Positions 33,938 through 46,399 of a DNA stretch of 64,000 nucleotides are shown here, in pieces. Location of the stretch: contig NC_073691.1 in assembly GCF_029784155.1 (NCBI RefSeq), positions 139,554,433-139,618,432 on the forward strand, written 5' to 3'. How positions within the stretch are numbered: the stretch's first letter is position 1; each line of letters starts with the position of its first letter. This DNA comes from Uranotaenia lowii. Taxonomy: Eukaryota > Arthropoda > Insecta > Diptera > Culicidae. The notes under the pieces were generated by a model. The model did no database searches. It was not told the origin of the DNA and saw only the letters and a program-made list of their open reading frames with translations. A program made the translations under genes and the position numbers.

Positions 33938-36900
33938 GGGGCCGTTCACTAATTACGTAAGCACAAGCGGGGGGGGAGGGGGGGGGGGTTTCACATTTGC
34001 TTACGATCTCTTCAAGGCCGGATTAAAGGGGGGAGGCAAAAGGGGCAATTGCCCCGGGGCCCCCGGATCAGGGGGGCCCCCCGAGGGAAAAAAAATTAAC
34101 ATTACTTTAATCATACTTCCTCAATTTCTACAAATCTATGAAAAGAAGTCAAAACAAGAAAATCGGAATGAAAATCTGAAATATAACAACTAAAGCGGCC
34201 CCCGTGAAATAATATCTAGAATAGTTTTTCTCTTACATAAATTAAGGGGTTTGCACTAATGCCTGTCTATCCACCTTTCTTTCAAATTTCAGTAAAATAA
34301 ATTCTCTCTAGTTTTCATTCCGCCGCACATGCCATTAAAATTATAATCATAAATTAAGGGGGCCCCCTAGAGGAAGCTGCGAAGAAGTTCTTCCGCATTT
34401 TCGGGCTGAGAACATCAAAATCTTGGTATCGAATTTCAAAATTTTCAACCCAAAATCTGGACAAAAATAATGTAAACTAAATTCGAAAAAAATTCTAGTG
34501 AATATGAGGAAAAACACCTCAAGTTTTCTTTTTTTATCACAACATTTAAGTCTGGTAAAATAAAGAAAAACATTTCCTCAAGCAAACGTCTTGCACAATA
34601 ATAATGTTTATTATTACGTTAACTTTCCAAGTAACGGATACTGCTCTAAAATAGCAGCTAATTTCGCCAAAACTGGCTCACAGTGCTAAGAAAGAACAGA
34701 GAAGCTTTTTGATAAACATTTCGAAATTTTACCAGGGATCAAAATTTTGGACCAATTGACAGTACTGAGTTTCTTTATAGAAATTCCATCCCAATTTTTG
34801 TCTTAGGTTTAAAATTCGTACTAAAACATTTCAACTGATTTAACCAAAATTTAACCATATACTGAAGTAAATATCCTGAATTCAGCATATCATTTTCCAA
34901 ATGATCATTCTCAAATTATACGATCTCATAGTTGAGTTGCTAATATCATTGGTCATTGAGTGATTCTTTTAACACGAATATTTCTATGTTTTTTTTTCAT
35001 CTTTTGTTTTTCCAGATTCAGTTTATCGAGATTTTCAAGTCTTATGTTGTTACTTCAGTTACTGAAGTTCATTTCATCTCCATGATTTTTCTGAATTTTG
35101 AGAACTCATTATCTTTGTTTTAGGTTCTTTACTCATTTGGATTCCTCATCTGGCTTTTTTCAATGATAACTGATTCTGTATTTTAAACATTTAATCTCTA
35201 TTCTGAATTATTTTTTTTTTTCAAATGATCATTTTTTCGTTTATACCCCTTTGGCTTCGGAAGCATCGAATGAAACTTTTGTCACATTCAGAATAACAAT
35301 TTGATAACATTTTTTTTATCTGATGAGAATCGTTTTCATAAACATCCCACGAAAACGTTTTGTTTGTGTTTCAAAGGTATAAAATTGAAATACACATTTG
35401 GTTGAATTTCTGCTTTGGCTCTGGATTCTTATTTTTTTAAATTTAATTTATATTTCGTTCCTCAAAAATTGATTCAAAATCATGATTCAGATTCAGAAGA
35501 CTCTGAATTGTGATTCTGAAAATAACAGTATTTAAAGCTTTCAATTCTTAAACTCTTATATCTGTATTTTGATGGAATTTGGATTTAACTATTTTATTTA
35601 TTTTTTTGAATTTTGTATTTTATGTTTCAAATCTTCATGATACATTCCAATTGTCATAAGGTGTAAATTTCTCGATGAAGCACAAACCAGACGATCAATG
35701 ATGAAATGAACAACATTTTAAATATCTATCCGGTCATTATTCTAAATCAGAGAATTTTAGTTGGTGATAAGGGTATTAAAAAATTTAGATTTAAATTTTG
35801 CATTTGGAAGCTTAAAGCAGAGCTTCAATTTGTGAAAAATTTCTAAACTCTTCCGCAATGTTTGCACTTGATTGATGATTAATTTTTATTTGAAGACACC
35901 AGAAACATCTCCAGTTATTTAAGACGTTTAAAATGTTCAGGATAGCATTTGGAAAATAATTGAATCATAGGGGCCCCCCGAGAAAAATTGCCCCGGGCCC
36001 CCCGATGGCTTAATCCGGCTCTGGATATCTTACTAGGGATAGGAGGGGTTTCCAAAAATCTTACGTAAGAAATGTTACATCGATAATTCATCGCAGCCAT
36101 ACAAAATCATTTTACTCAATTTTTATTTTTTGACTTTAAATTTATAGAAAAAAATTGCTGGTTCTATAAAACTTTTAGAGATCCAATTCAATCTAACATG
36201 CCTCCAAAAAATTAAATCACATTAATAAAACAGATCATCACTTTTTGAGTTTCATCATAACAATCTTTTAAATTGAGAAATTCATGGAAACAAACAGGAA
36301 AGTGGCGCGTTGTGACATCACGATTTGAATCCATCATATTTCGAATAAGAAGCTCTTTGAATAATTAATTTCTAAACATTTTTTTCAGTGATAGATTTTC
36401 AGTGATCCAATTTTACAAACGATTAACCAAAAAAATCCTAAAACTTTATCGCTTACCACTGAAATGAGCCTGAGCTTTAAAATTAATTGAGAACATAATT
36501 GTCGTTCAATATTCTCGCAACACTTTTGGTAGTATAGAATGATAATTTTTTTAGATTTTTTTTTCAATTCCAGGTCGAAAACGCTACAATTTTTTTTAAG
36601 GTACCTTGTGCTAACCTGATATTCACTCTTTTTTTAAATCGGAATTTTGATTTTCTATTTTTTATTCGATTGTGGAAATTCATTGAAGGTTATTGTTACC
36701 CCGAACATGCTATGTCTTAAATAATGTTTTCTATAATCGTTTCGTTTATGAAATTTCATCTGTTGTGTTGTATAAATTGTGCTTTTCAAATACAATTATT
36801 AAGTTTTACTTTAAAAGGGCTATGCTTTGAAGCATGGATGTCACATTTTTGATATTTTCAAACTATTTTTGAAAAAAAATTCAATTTATCAAAGAATAAT

Positions 36901-37020
36901 AAAATGTAAGATCTTACTAGGATGGAGGGGGGGTTTTGGAAAATCTTACTTTGACTTACCAGGGGGGAGTTGGGGTTAAAAATTAACAAAATCATGCTTA
37001 CGTAATTAGTGAACGGCCCC
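33938..37020. mobile_element. GGGGCC-ended element X, copy 1, interrupted by a hAT-like element
   Basis: Inverted ends GGGGCCGTTCACTAATTACG are perfect at both sides and flanked by TTA (33935-33937 and 37021-37023). Without the nested 2-kb insertion it is about 1.07 kb and non-coding. A 3-bp TWA duplication would suit PIF/Harbinger-like elements, but the class is inferred only. A second copy lies inverted at 46606-50416. Confidence 0.8.
34013..36023. mobile_element. hAT-like non-autonomous element nested in X copy 1
   Basis: Ends CAAGGCCGGATTAA and (inverted) CAGAGCCGGATTAA are flanked by GATCTCTT and GATATCTT, an 8-bp duplication with one mismatch. Inside both ends are GGGGCCCCCGGG-type runs. 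The copy of X at 46.6-50.4 kb lacks it. No transposase frame. Confidence 0.8.
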
Positions 37021-37382
37021 TTAATACTTATAAGGGATTGTGGCATGGTTTTGACAGTACGTGTATAAGGGTGGAAGGGATTAGCCACATGAAAATAGCA
37101 GTATTAATATAGATAGGTGTCAGTACATATCCAAATCGTAGGATGAATTCAGCACTTACGATATCAATTTAAAAATATGTTCCTCGCAAATTAAAGGATG
37201 CATATTTTCTATGCCAGTTTGTGCTATTTATTTGCCTAAAATGTCAACAAATGCACCACTTCAAAGATGAGCTCTTTGCATACATGTTCTGGGTTCGACT
37301 AGAACGAAATGAACGTTATCAACAGTTTTCCGACAAACTTGAGATTAATGTACAAATATGGAATGGAATGCTAAACGAAGAC

Positions 37383-37603
37383 ACTCATCTAGGTTCTCAG
37401 TAAAACTTCGTGTTTCTTTTAAGGAGGCCTCATTTACCTGACACTAAGCTGGACATCTTTCAATGATATGATGGCTAGAATTTTTCTAATGCTAAGACTA
37501 CCAGTCTAGAGAAAGAGTACTATGTACGGCCTGACCAAGATTCGATCTCATAACCGCTGGCTTAGAAGACTTAAATGCTGTCCTGTAGGCAACAATCGGC
37601 GGC
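37383..37603 (-). mobile_element. tRNA-headed SINE, minus strand
   Basis: Read on the minus strand, it starts GCCGCCGATTGTTGCCTACAG, has the B-box-like GAGATCGAATC, and continues through TAGTACTCTTTC and AAAGATGTCCAGC. It matches the plus-strand copy at 40997-41217 over its whole length with scattered differences. Boundaries come from that comparison. Confidence 0.7.
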
Positions 37604-37612
37604 ATGGTGTTA

Positions 37613-37740
37613 CGAAGCAAGAGCCGCTAGAGGAGTGTAAAGCGTTCAACCCGGGACTTTCAGACTGGGTAAATCAGTTGTATGGAGAGGTCAACATCTA
37701 CTTGAAGCAAATTCTTTTCGGATGTCATTATTAGGGAAGA
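37613..37740 (+). pseudogene. R1/I-group LINE C-terminal fragment
   Basis: The frame reads NPGLSDWVNQLYGEVNIYLK, then FGCHY and a stop. This resembles the conserved W--R-HGEVNFYLTQ-LSGHG block near the end of RNase H-bearing LINE proteins. It is short and decayed; a chance match cannot be excluded. Confidence 0.4.
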
Positions 37741-38476
37741 GTTTGATCTGCGGGTGTACTCACCGCCAGGTGATGCTCTTAATTTAATTCTAGATCTAGC
37801 GATGCATAACGATTTCAGAGTTGATTCGATCTCTAGTAATAACAAACCGCACTGCGACAAAGTGGTCTGTTACTGATTGCTCACCAAGAACTTCAGCATC
37901 CCTAACCATGAAGATCATGTTCGTAGCTACCGAACTTTGCTTCAACTCGAGGTGTATTTTGCCGAATAGCTTTCGATGGATTCTCCTTACGTTTTCGCCC
38001 AGGTCGGCGAATAGGTAAGCATATAACGTAAGACACCACTTCAACGATGTCAACAGTGGCCAATTTAGTTACTGTCGCTTCTCTCTTATCTCTGACATGC
38101 CTACTACGTATGTATCTTGTATGTACTTGTTTATGCGCCTGAGCTCATTAATCTATCCGCGTTTCTTCAGATAACCCGATCAGAGATCACATTTAGAGCT
38201 ATGTTTATCATTGACGCTCCTTGAGCCGCCTAGAGGGACGAAATTTGGATCTACTGTTTTAAACGATTCTTTTCGGGAAAAGTATATATTTATTTACACC
38301 TTCAGAAATTTTCCTTCTATTTTGTACTGTGTATTCGAGAAAAAAAAAATAACACTTTGTTTTGTGAATAACTTCGGTAGGCATGGATGCAACACGCTCC
38401 TTTTTTTAAACTCACAATTAAGTAGTTTTGGTTCAAAACAGCACTTCAGTGGCAGCCCTCAACTTTGAGTTCGACT
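37741..38476. other. No gene recognised
   Basis: The minus-strand frame at 37796-38053 (85 aa) has no motif I recognise. It could be more of the LINE fragment just upstream, in decayed form. Confidence 0.35.
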
Positions 38477-38486
38477 GGACAATCGC

Positions 38487-38537
38487 TTTTTTTTCTTTTT
38501 TCTCGAGATTTCATCCCGAAGGATGATTCATCCCTCC
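38487..38537 (-). mobile_element. 51-bp tail-only retroposed insertion with 10-bp target duplication
   Basis: GGACAATCGC occurs at 38477-38486 and 38538-38547. Between them, on the minus strand, are GGAGGGATGAATCATCC, TTCGGGATGAAATCTCGAG and an A-rich tail (T-rich on plus). There is no body, so only the 3' end of a LINE or SINE was copied. Confidence 0.75.
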
Positions 38538-38869
38538 GGACAATCGCAAAATTAAGTTCTGATAGGCATACTCAATACTAAGTTGCATTGCATTGCATTA
38601 CAATTACAAAGCGGTGGAATGTTTTGACACTTCCGGTTAAAGAAAACTTCCGGATGTTACTTCCCACGGAAGTTTCCGGACATTCCAAGCTGCTCATCAT
38701 ATGATGACAATAACGGACAGAATTTTACCCTGACACGGTGGAAATTCCATTATGAAGTTCCTTCATAGTCTTCCGGTAATTGTTCCGGAACGACAACATT
38801 TTGCGTCGTGTTCGTTGGTTGCTGTTCCGGTTCGAAATGAACTTGCTAAGTGTTTTCAGTCCAACAAAG

Positions 38870-39030
38870 AGAGTTCAATTTTTAGTTCATAAGGTCGAAT
38901 TCAGCTTTGCTCCCTCGCCGAAGGAAAAAAAGGGATCAATTTTGAGTTAACAGTTCGAAAGGGTACTTAACTTTAAGTTCATAGAATCGAACTTTGTTTT
39001 GAACCTCGGTCGTACTTAATTTTGAGTTAA
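38870..39030. repeat. Degenerate tandem motif, TAATTTTGAGTTAA-TCGAA type
   Basis: Four loosely related units (AATTTTTAGTTCAT, AATTTTGAGTTAAC, AACTTTAAGTTCAT, AATTTTGAGTTAAA), three of them followed by TCGAA, occur within about 160 bp. Confidence 0.45.
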
Positions 39031-39424
39031 AATGCGTGAAATTGATTAAGTTTTTAGTGAAGCTAGCACGTAATCTACTGCTTACATTTGCAAATTTTTG
39101 TGATGTTCTGTCATGTGGTTCTTTAGATAGCTTCCAGTAAAGAAGTTTTTTGACTATAATATTTGGGCAACATCTTCGCATTCTATAATGCAAACTATTA
39201 ACCACCCTTTTTTTTAAATCAAGGCTATTTTTGATAACGTTTTCTGTTTCCTGAAGCTTGACCTTTAAAAATAACTCAAAATTTTGAATTTGGTCAATGT
39301 TATAACAAATTTAGCCAATTGTCCTACTTTGGCATAAAAACAACATATTTGACTTTTTATCACTCCACCACAGTTTTCGCGTAATGCCACGATTCCAGAT
39401 CCAACTTAAACACAGTACCGCCAA

Positions 39425-39740
39425 ATGGGGCATGCAATAGCAAGGTTAGATTCAACATTTGTATACCGTAACACTAATTTAATTTTTATTTTAGTAAAAT
39501 GTTATAAAGTTATTATTTAATGATAACAAAGTTATGATAACATAATTTCTCACATTGTGAGATATATTTTAAAGTTATTGATTATCATAGAAAATTTTAA
39601 AAAATCAAGCAATAGATGTACAGATTTTCATTTTTCGATGCCGTTAAAAACTTTACCCAGTATGACGGATTGGTTTTATGATATCACCTTAAAACGTTAT
39701 ATTGCTTTTATTATCCTTCACCAACACTGTTGGTGTAAGA
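39425..39740 (+). repeat. Sequence shared with 28350-28645
   Basis: Same order of shared phrases as in element C, for example TTTCTCACATTGTGAGA and CCAACACTGTTGGTGTA. No termini were recognised around this copy. Confidence 0.6.
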
Positions 39741-39745
39741 AAAAA

Positions 39746-40813
39746 AATTGGGTGATCACCATTTTTTTTTTTTTTTTATTCAGCTATTAGTATCTTTTGT
39801 AGTATTGTTTTACCCCTTAATGTATGCGGAGATTCCACAGATTGTTATCGTCCTCCAGCACTAGTCATCAAATTTCTCAAATGTTTCTCTTTTATTATAT
39901 GCGGGAAATTCAGGCGAGACTTGTCAATGAAAAGCTTTTGGTTGGAAATCTGCCAAATGACCGCTAAAGAGTTCGTTTTCTTGTCCATTGAGAAATTCAT
40001 GGACAATTTCAAAATATCTACCCACTCGCACTACAAATATATTTAGCACGATTTGACCACCGTATTTTGTTTATTTTACCGGTGGGCAGCCATGCAGAAA
40101 AAAAAGACGGGCCTGTTGATTAGTCAGTTAGATGAATCTGTAAGAATTTATCTTTTTTATCACTTTCTCTATTGATGTTTTCTATTGAACTGGAAAAAAC
40201 CTCCTACATTTCTTAACTTCATGGAATTAATCATTCTAATTTTATTTCAAATTTTAGCTCGCAATTTGATCATCTTGAACTTCTCAAACGATTTATCGTA
40301 TGATCATTGGTCGAATAGTTGATTTACAGCTGTTTTTGGGTCTCCCAATGGGACTCTTCTGAATTTTTCTCGATCCTTTCAAAATTAAAAAATCGTCAAT
40401 AAACTTAAGTATTAATATGCTATCTAAAAAATCACTTGATAGATTGTCACCAAATATTGTACAAGTACACATCACATTAATAAGTAGCTTTGCTGAAAAT
40501 TCCATCAATTTTCAAATCTTAATTCAAAAAAGTTATTCATAAAACAAAGTGTTGCATTTTTTTTTTAATAAACTCCTTAAATCTGGAGTAACAAAGAGCG
40601 TCGCGGACGTTGCAAGTTTGTATTTAATTCGTTTTGGATATTTGTTTAGAGATGATCAGCTCGAATGCTCAGTAAATAATTTGGAAATTCATATAAAGCG
40701 TGAGGGGCATTGAGATGTAAACGGATAAAAGTGTATAAATGAGTATAGCAATCCAAACCGTATATGGGTCCGTATATAATTCCGGGTTAACTCAGTTTTG
40801 AAAAAAGGAAATA
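39746..40813. other. No gene recognised
   Basis: AT-rich DNA with T runs near 39763-39778 and 40559-40565. No ORF with a motif, no paired ends. Confidence 0.45.
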
Positions 40814-40996
40814 AAGGATGTCCACGATGGAATTGTCACACACAAGATTGATTCGCAAAATTTGAATTTTCATCCGATTGCCATAAAATTTTCAGGGATT
40901 GAAAATTAATTTTAAATTTAATTTTACCATTTGACTCATATTTTATTTACAGTCCATACGCCAATGCCCGCTTCTTGGCCTTAACCCCGGCCATTT

Positions 40997-41217
40997 GCCG
41001 CCGACATTGGCCTAGAGGATAGCGTTTATATCTTCTAAACCAGAGGTCATGAGATCGAGTCTCGGTCACGGCAAACATAGTACTCTTTCAGTGGGCTGGT
41101 GGTGTTAGCATTAGTAAGATGCTTGCCATTAAACCCTTGAAAGATGTATGCTTTAGTCTTAAGTAGAATTTAGATCTCTTCAAAGAAACATGAAGTTTCA
41201 CTGAAATCCTATATGTG
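40997..41217 (+). mobile_element. tRNA-headed SINE, plus strand
   Basis: It starts GCCGCCGACATTGGCCTAGAG (A-box-like), has the B-box-like GAGATCGAGTC near 41050, and ends near CTGAAATCCTATATGTG. It pairs with the minus-strand copy at 37383-37603. No poly(A) or clear duplication was identified, so the ends are approximate. Confidence 0.7.
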
Positions 41218-42226
41218 TGTGTTCGTTTTTTTTAAGATTCTGCACAACCTGTGAATCAACCATTTCTTCAGTTCCTCGACTGTCTTCACAACCTTAGGTC
41301 GTTTATGAAAGTGCTGCTTCATAATCGCCCAGTACTTCTCGATGAGGCGGAGCTCCGGAGTGTTGGGAGGGTTGAACATTTTCGGCACGAGATTGACCTC
41401 ATTGTCCGCATACCACTTCAGCACATTTTTGGAGAGCGGTATGTGCACAAATCCGGCCAGAAGATTGTTGGGACGTTGTGGGCCTTCAGGAGAGGAAGCA
41501 GCCGCTTCTGAAAACACTCTTTCATGTACACCTGTCCGTTCATTGTGTCCTAGGTCACGAAAGGTGCACTCCGCTTCCCGCACGTGCAGATGGCTTGCCA
41601 AACCAGGAATGTATTCGCAAATTTAGCCATCTTCTGAATGCGGAAATGCTCCAGAACGCTGAACTTATCCTTGGCCATGAAAAACAGGTGGCCGGGGATC
41701 TGTTTAAAGTCGGCCTTCACATATGTTTCGTCGTCCATGATGCAGCATTCAACTTTCATCAGCATGTTGAGGAACAACTTCCTGGCACGGGTTTTGGCGG
41801 ACTTGTTCTGCTTCTCGTCGAGATTAGGGGTCTTTTGTACCTTAAACGTTCGACACCCAGCCTTAGTTTTGGCCTTCTGGACAAAACTTCAGCTTAGGTA
41901 CAGCTTCTTAGCCACATCCCGAACTGAGGCGTTCGGGTTCGGTTGAAGGCCCCAACTACGCGGTTGTGTTTTTTGGTGTTGTACGGAATAATTTTTTCTT
42001 CACTTCTGGGCTTCCAATCGATGGTCAATCGTTCCTCGAACCGCTTAGTCACTCGTGACACCGTGGAATTCGCGATATCCAACGTTTTACCGATGGAACA
42101 ATGCGAGAGATCCTTGTTTTCGTGATGAATGCGCAAGATTTTATCACACACGAGCTGTTCTTTCAACTCCATTACCGCGAGTTTTGATCCCAGGACTTTA
42201 AAGCTTGCAGGATGTAAACAATGCAC
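41209..42226 (-). pseudogene. ITmD37E transposase remnant, three frames
   Basis: On the minus strand from 42226: MELKEQLVCDKIL and the helix-turn-helix LSHCSIGKTLDIANSTVSRV; then, in a second frame, IMDDETYVKADF (first Asp) with FANTFLVWQAICTCG; then FWPDL (second Asp) and, in a third frame, LKWYADNEVNL, NPPNTPELRLIEKYWAIMK (Glu). From the second Asp to this Glu there are 37 residues once the frame change is followed, the DD37E spacing. All three acidic residues remain, but frameshifts prevent expression. A short stretch of the linker is missing. Confidence 0.8.
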
Positions 42227-42313
42227 TATGAACTAAATCCACCCAAATTTTCATTTAATTCTACCCAACGTTAAAGCAATTTTATAGTGTGGCAATTCAT
42301 CGTGGACACCCTT

Positions 42314-44569
42314 TAAAACTATCGCCAAACATCCTTTTTTGATTATTGAATTAACTCTTAAACTTTAAATTTTCCTTAAGCATCATTTTGCAAATTTTCA
42401 AGGAACACACCAAAAAGAAATAGCTTCGCATAACGCCAACATTTTTGCAATTTACGAATAATTGTAACCAATGGCACAAAGTCACCGACAAATAAAATAA
42501 ACATCGCACACTTTGACACACTCAAGCAACAACACAAATTGATTCCGTTGATCGACACCTTACGATTACTCCTCCGGCCGAACTGAAACCGGAAACAAGC
42601 ATGGGAGCAGCGGGTAAGACGAAGAAGAAATGTCTGTCTTCCGAAAACTTTGCTCCATGCTCAAGTGTCTGCACTGCTGCTGAACTTCACCCGCATGCCT
42701 GTAAGCAGCTCGGTTTCATTCAATAACAACAACAATCCAACCGAAGAAGCGCTCTGTTTATTTACATACCAAGCATCAATCCGACAATGTTGTTGCTTCT
42801 GTTCTTCCCGAGAAAAGAAAAACTCGAAACCATAATATTTTCCCAGTTCCGTATTGACCGCCGACGACGGCAACTGGGAGGAGAAAATGATACTTTAAGT
42901 GTTTTTGTCACTTTTGTCAATGGGCTTGCGTTGGGATAAATTGTGACAATGAATGGTTTGGTTATGAATCAAAATAAGTGGAGGCCGGCAATGATATGCT
43001 GGATTGGATTGGGGGCCTAGGACTGTTATTTTTAGCTATAATTGATACCGAACTCCTCTGGCAAATCAGACAACAAAAAATAATTTCCAAGTATTCTGGA
43101 ACGTAGGGTTGTTAAAAAGTATATGAAATTCATGTCTGTGATGTCGTAACAGAAAACATTGTTTAAAACTATCACGATTCAGATGTCCTAACTTCTCTCG
43201 AGGGAGCATTATCGAAAAATTTACGTGCCAAATAGAATTTAAATGTGACCGAAAAATACAGAAAATAAATACCAAAATATTTAACGAATGGAACCGGATC
43301 GTGTTTTCCAAATTCGTCATTTCATTTATCCCATGATGCAACTTTCAGTACCATCATGTACCGGGTGCCGCATTTTCTCAAACGTGTTCGATTTTTTCTG
43401 TTTCCTTTTCTTCGTCTAATTGTCCTTCCGAACGTGATCGATATTTTTCTGGTTTGATATTTGTTGCATTCGGACGTTTCGTTTCGCTTAGGGCACCGGA
43501 GGTAACAGTTTTTTCCTGTTTCTGTCCTTCGTTGACACTTTTTGATCCCGAAGATAGACGGAGAATGCAATTTAAGGGATGAATTTTAATCCCTAGTCCT
43601 TATAAAGACACATTGGCGGCGTTCGATTGAGATACATATTACCGTTAACATAATATTGTTGACAAAATGTGAACAAATTTTCTCCACGTAACAGCTTTTC
43701 AACATTTTTTAATGGAGATTGTTTGAAAAAATTAGAACGTCAGTTTAGACTAGGCTTGCCAGATGCTTTCAGAAAAAAGTGGGACATTTAAAAAAATCTT
43801 TAAAAAGCTTAATTGTGTAACCAAACTTATAAGTTTAATATCAGCCAATGTTCTCCATAGAATGTACACTAAGGTTTTTTTTAACGCAGATTGATTTTAT
43901 TCAGTTTTTTACATTACTTCTTTTTACACGGTTGTTTGTCATATGCTCTGCTATTTTCCACGGTTTTCTCGAATTAACACGTTATTTGAGAGAAAATATT
44001 CCAAGTCGTACATGAAAACGGCTGATTTGATACCGTGAAAAAAAACCTTTGTGTAATTTGTTTAAAAATTAGTTTGTTTGGTAATTTGTTTAAAAATACG
44101 AAAACTCAAAAACACTTCCATCAACTTTCATCTTTATATACTTTGGACAATTGAGTCGAAAAAGGTGGTGTATAATATAACGCAATTCAACTAAGATTCC
44201 GGCGCAAAAATTGATCTCTATAGTTCTATAATCTATAATTATTTGGAGGCAACTTAAACAATATTTTCTCCATTATTAGTTGAACGTGCTCCAAGAACAC
44301 TTAACTGATTCAGATCCTTACTGTAATGCTAGAGCTTTAGAGTTATTCAATAATGCCTTCAATAAACTATGAAAAATGCTGCTTATTTTGAGAAAAACCA
44401 AGCAACATTTCAGGTTTTATAACAGGATACAAGACCAAGTTTAAGTTTCATAGATGGCCTGAAGATTTTCATAAATCAATCAGGCCCCATGTGGCCCGCG
44501 ATCAACTTTTCGTGGCCCGCGAAGCTCTTTCTGGAAGTACCATGTTCTAAGAATTGAACGTTTTTCTTG
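42314..44569. other. No gene recognised; possible LINE tail motif and one MITE-like end
   Basis: GGGATGAATTTTAATCCC at 43576-43593 has the form of the LINE 3' hairpin. GGCTTGCCAGATGCTTTCAG near 43756 resembles the inner part of the MITE ends seen at 18502, but no partner end was found. No convincing ORF. Confidence 0.4.
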
Positions 44570-44577
44570 GTCTAAGT

Positions 44578-44811
44578 CAGGCATGTCAAACTCGTTTAAG
44601 TGTGCGGGCCGCATAAAAAATCTTTCATTTCCAAAAATAATATAATTTCCTCTCGTAGCAAAAAAAAAAATCTTTTTTATATTTTGTGGCAGAAAAGCCA
44701 GCGTACTTCTGTGTAGAAGGAAATTTTGTGATAATTTAAGACGGAGTTACGCGGGCCGCATTGACCAAGGCCGCGGGCCGCATGCCCCGCACCCCCAGTT
44801 TGACATGCCTT
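44578..44811. mobile_element. hAT-like MITE, 234 bp
   Basis: The left end CAGGCATGTCAAACT and the right end, read inward, AAGGCATGTCAAACT are flanked by GTCTAAGT on both sides (44570-44577 and 44812-44819). GCGGGCCGCA blocks follow inside each end. The 8-bp duplication and CAGG end fit hAT. No ORF. Confidence 0.85.
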
Positions 44812-44819
44812 GTCTAAGT

Positions 44820-46399
44820 CATTTGGATAAATAGACCTTAAAATCTTCACTAACTATATTCAAAACAAATATCTGGGAAATCTCTATGATCGGATATACC
44901 GGATAGGTCCTCAAAGCCAAAGGGGTATAAGTGCAAAAATGATAAATTTGTTTGTTGATAATGCCAAACGTTTCTTCACATTTCAAACTATATTTAGTTT
45001 TTTTTTTCAGATTTTTTTTATTTGATATAAATACTTTTACATTTAAAAGAAAAGTACAAATTTTCGAAAAGTATGTAGAACATATCCGAACACATCAACT
45101 TTAAATCGGGTTTCCTCAAAATTAGCTTGTATGCATTTAAATCCCTTTGGCTCCGAAGGCTTCAATTCCAATTTCAAGTTCCTATTTCCAGTATATGACC
45201 CATTATGTGTACATTCGATCACATATTTATCGTTCACTTTTTCATGTTAATTTAATTTTAATTTAATTTCAGACAAACATTTCATCTGATGACCTCATCA
45301 CAAATGAAACTTACAAAAAATTTTGGCAAGCACACCATGCTCACTTTTATTTATAGACTACATTGTTTTGTTTGGTTTGTTTTTGTAATTGTGTTTCTAT
45401 ATTTTGTTGTTGATTTCTAATTTTAGATTACATGTTTAGTCCTATCTGTTCCCTTCTATTTACTTTCCCTATCTGTTTTGCGGCTTGGTTTGAGAATGGT
45501 CTTTTAATGGTTAAGCTTCTCAAAAGGAAACTGTTAGTTAGCTAAGTTTCCAAACTGTGTGTGTATCAATTAACCAACGGGACCAGAACTTATATGCGCA
45601 TATTTCGGATTTTGTTAACTCACGGCACCGTTTTTGGCTCAATGCCGATAAAGCAGAGCTGATCTGGATCGTTGTCAAGGTAATTTACTGTTGTTGTTGT
45701 TGTTTTTGGAGCTGCGAGACCTTACATGATGATGGTGACGGTGATCAGGTGGCAAATATCAATTAGCCGGATGTTTGACGAACCGACTGACGAAAACCGT
45801 GTTGTGACGGACGATTCCTCTTCATAGTCCTGGCATAGACGGGCAAATTTTGAAGCCTCCCGTGACTGGTGTAGCGAAGCTCCGGTGGAGTTGCTTACCA
45901 ATCGCTAGAGCTGTTGTGGGGATGGATCCCTTTAAATAAAATGTTTAATTGCATTTCGACATAAATTAACATCACACAGTTCACACACAGAATTCTTAAG
46001 AATTTTTACCTTCACAGATTGGCCTTCACGCACTACGTACAACTCTTTTTCCTAGCTTTTCAATCTAGCCCAAAGGAAACGGAACAAGAACCATTATCGA
46101 CAAATCCTCAAGACATTTCACTTTCATTCATACTTTTTAATCTAATTCGCGTGACAAAAACAAAATGGAATTGATCCTCGCTACTGCCTAAACCACGGTC
46201 TGGATCAAAGTGATCGAGTTTCGTTCCGTTGATCCTCATTTAGGTCGCAAGTTCGGAACCTCCTTTGACCTTTGGAAGGGAAATCCGATGACCTACGAAT
46301 CCGGTCAACGAACTTTCGAACCTGAGTTCGTGTACACCAGCTATGCTCTCGGCGTGACATTGGGAATCTCCATGTGTCTCCCACAACAAGTAACCACGT
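44820..46399. other. Mostly featureless; one possible reverse transcriptase scrap
   Basis: At 45590-45690 the plus frame reads FVNSRHRFWLNADKAELIW, similar to the block after YADD in several LINE proteins. A GTT/TTG microsatellite follows at 45687-45703. Nothing else was recognised. Confidence 0.35.

Larger units (their letters stand above)
40814..42313 (-). mobile_element. ITmD37E-type Tc1/mariner element, minus strand, containing a SINE
   Basis: The left end AAGGATGTCCACGATGGAAT and inverse right end AAGGGTGTCCACGATGAATT are flanked by TA (40812-40813 and 42314-42315). Transposase pieces run on the minus strand. The SINE at 40997-41217 sits between the transposase end and the left terminus. 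Confidence 0.85.
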
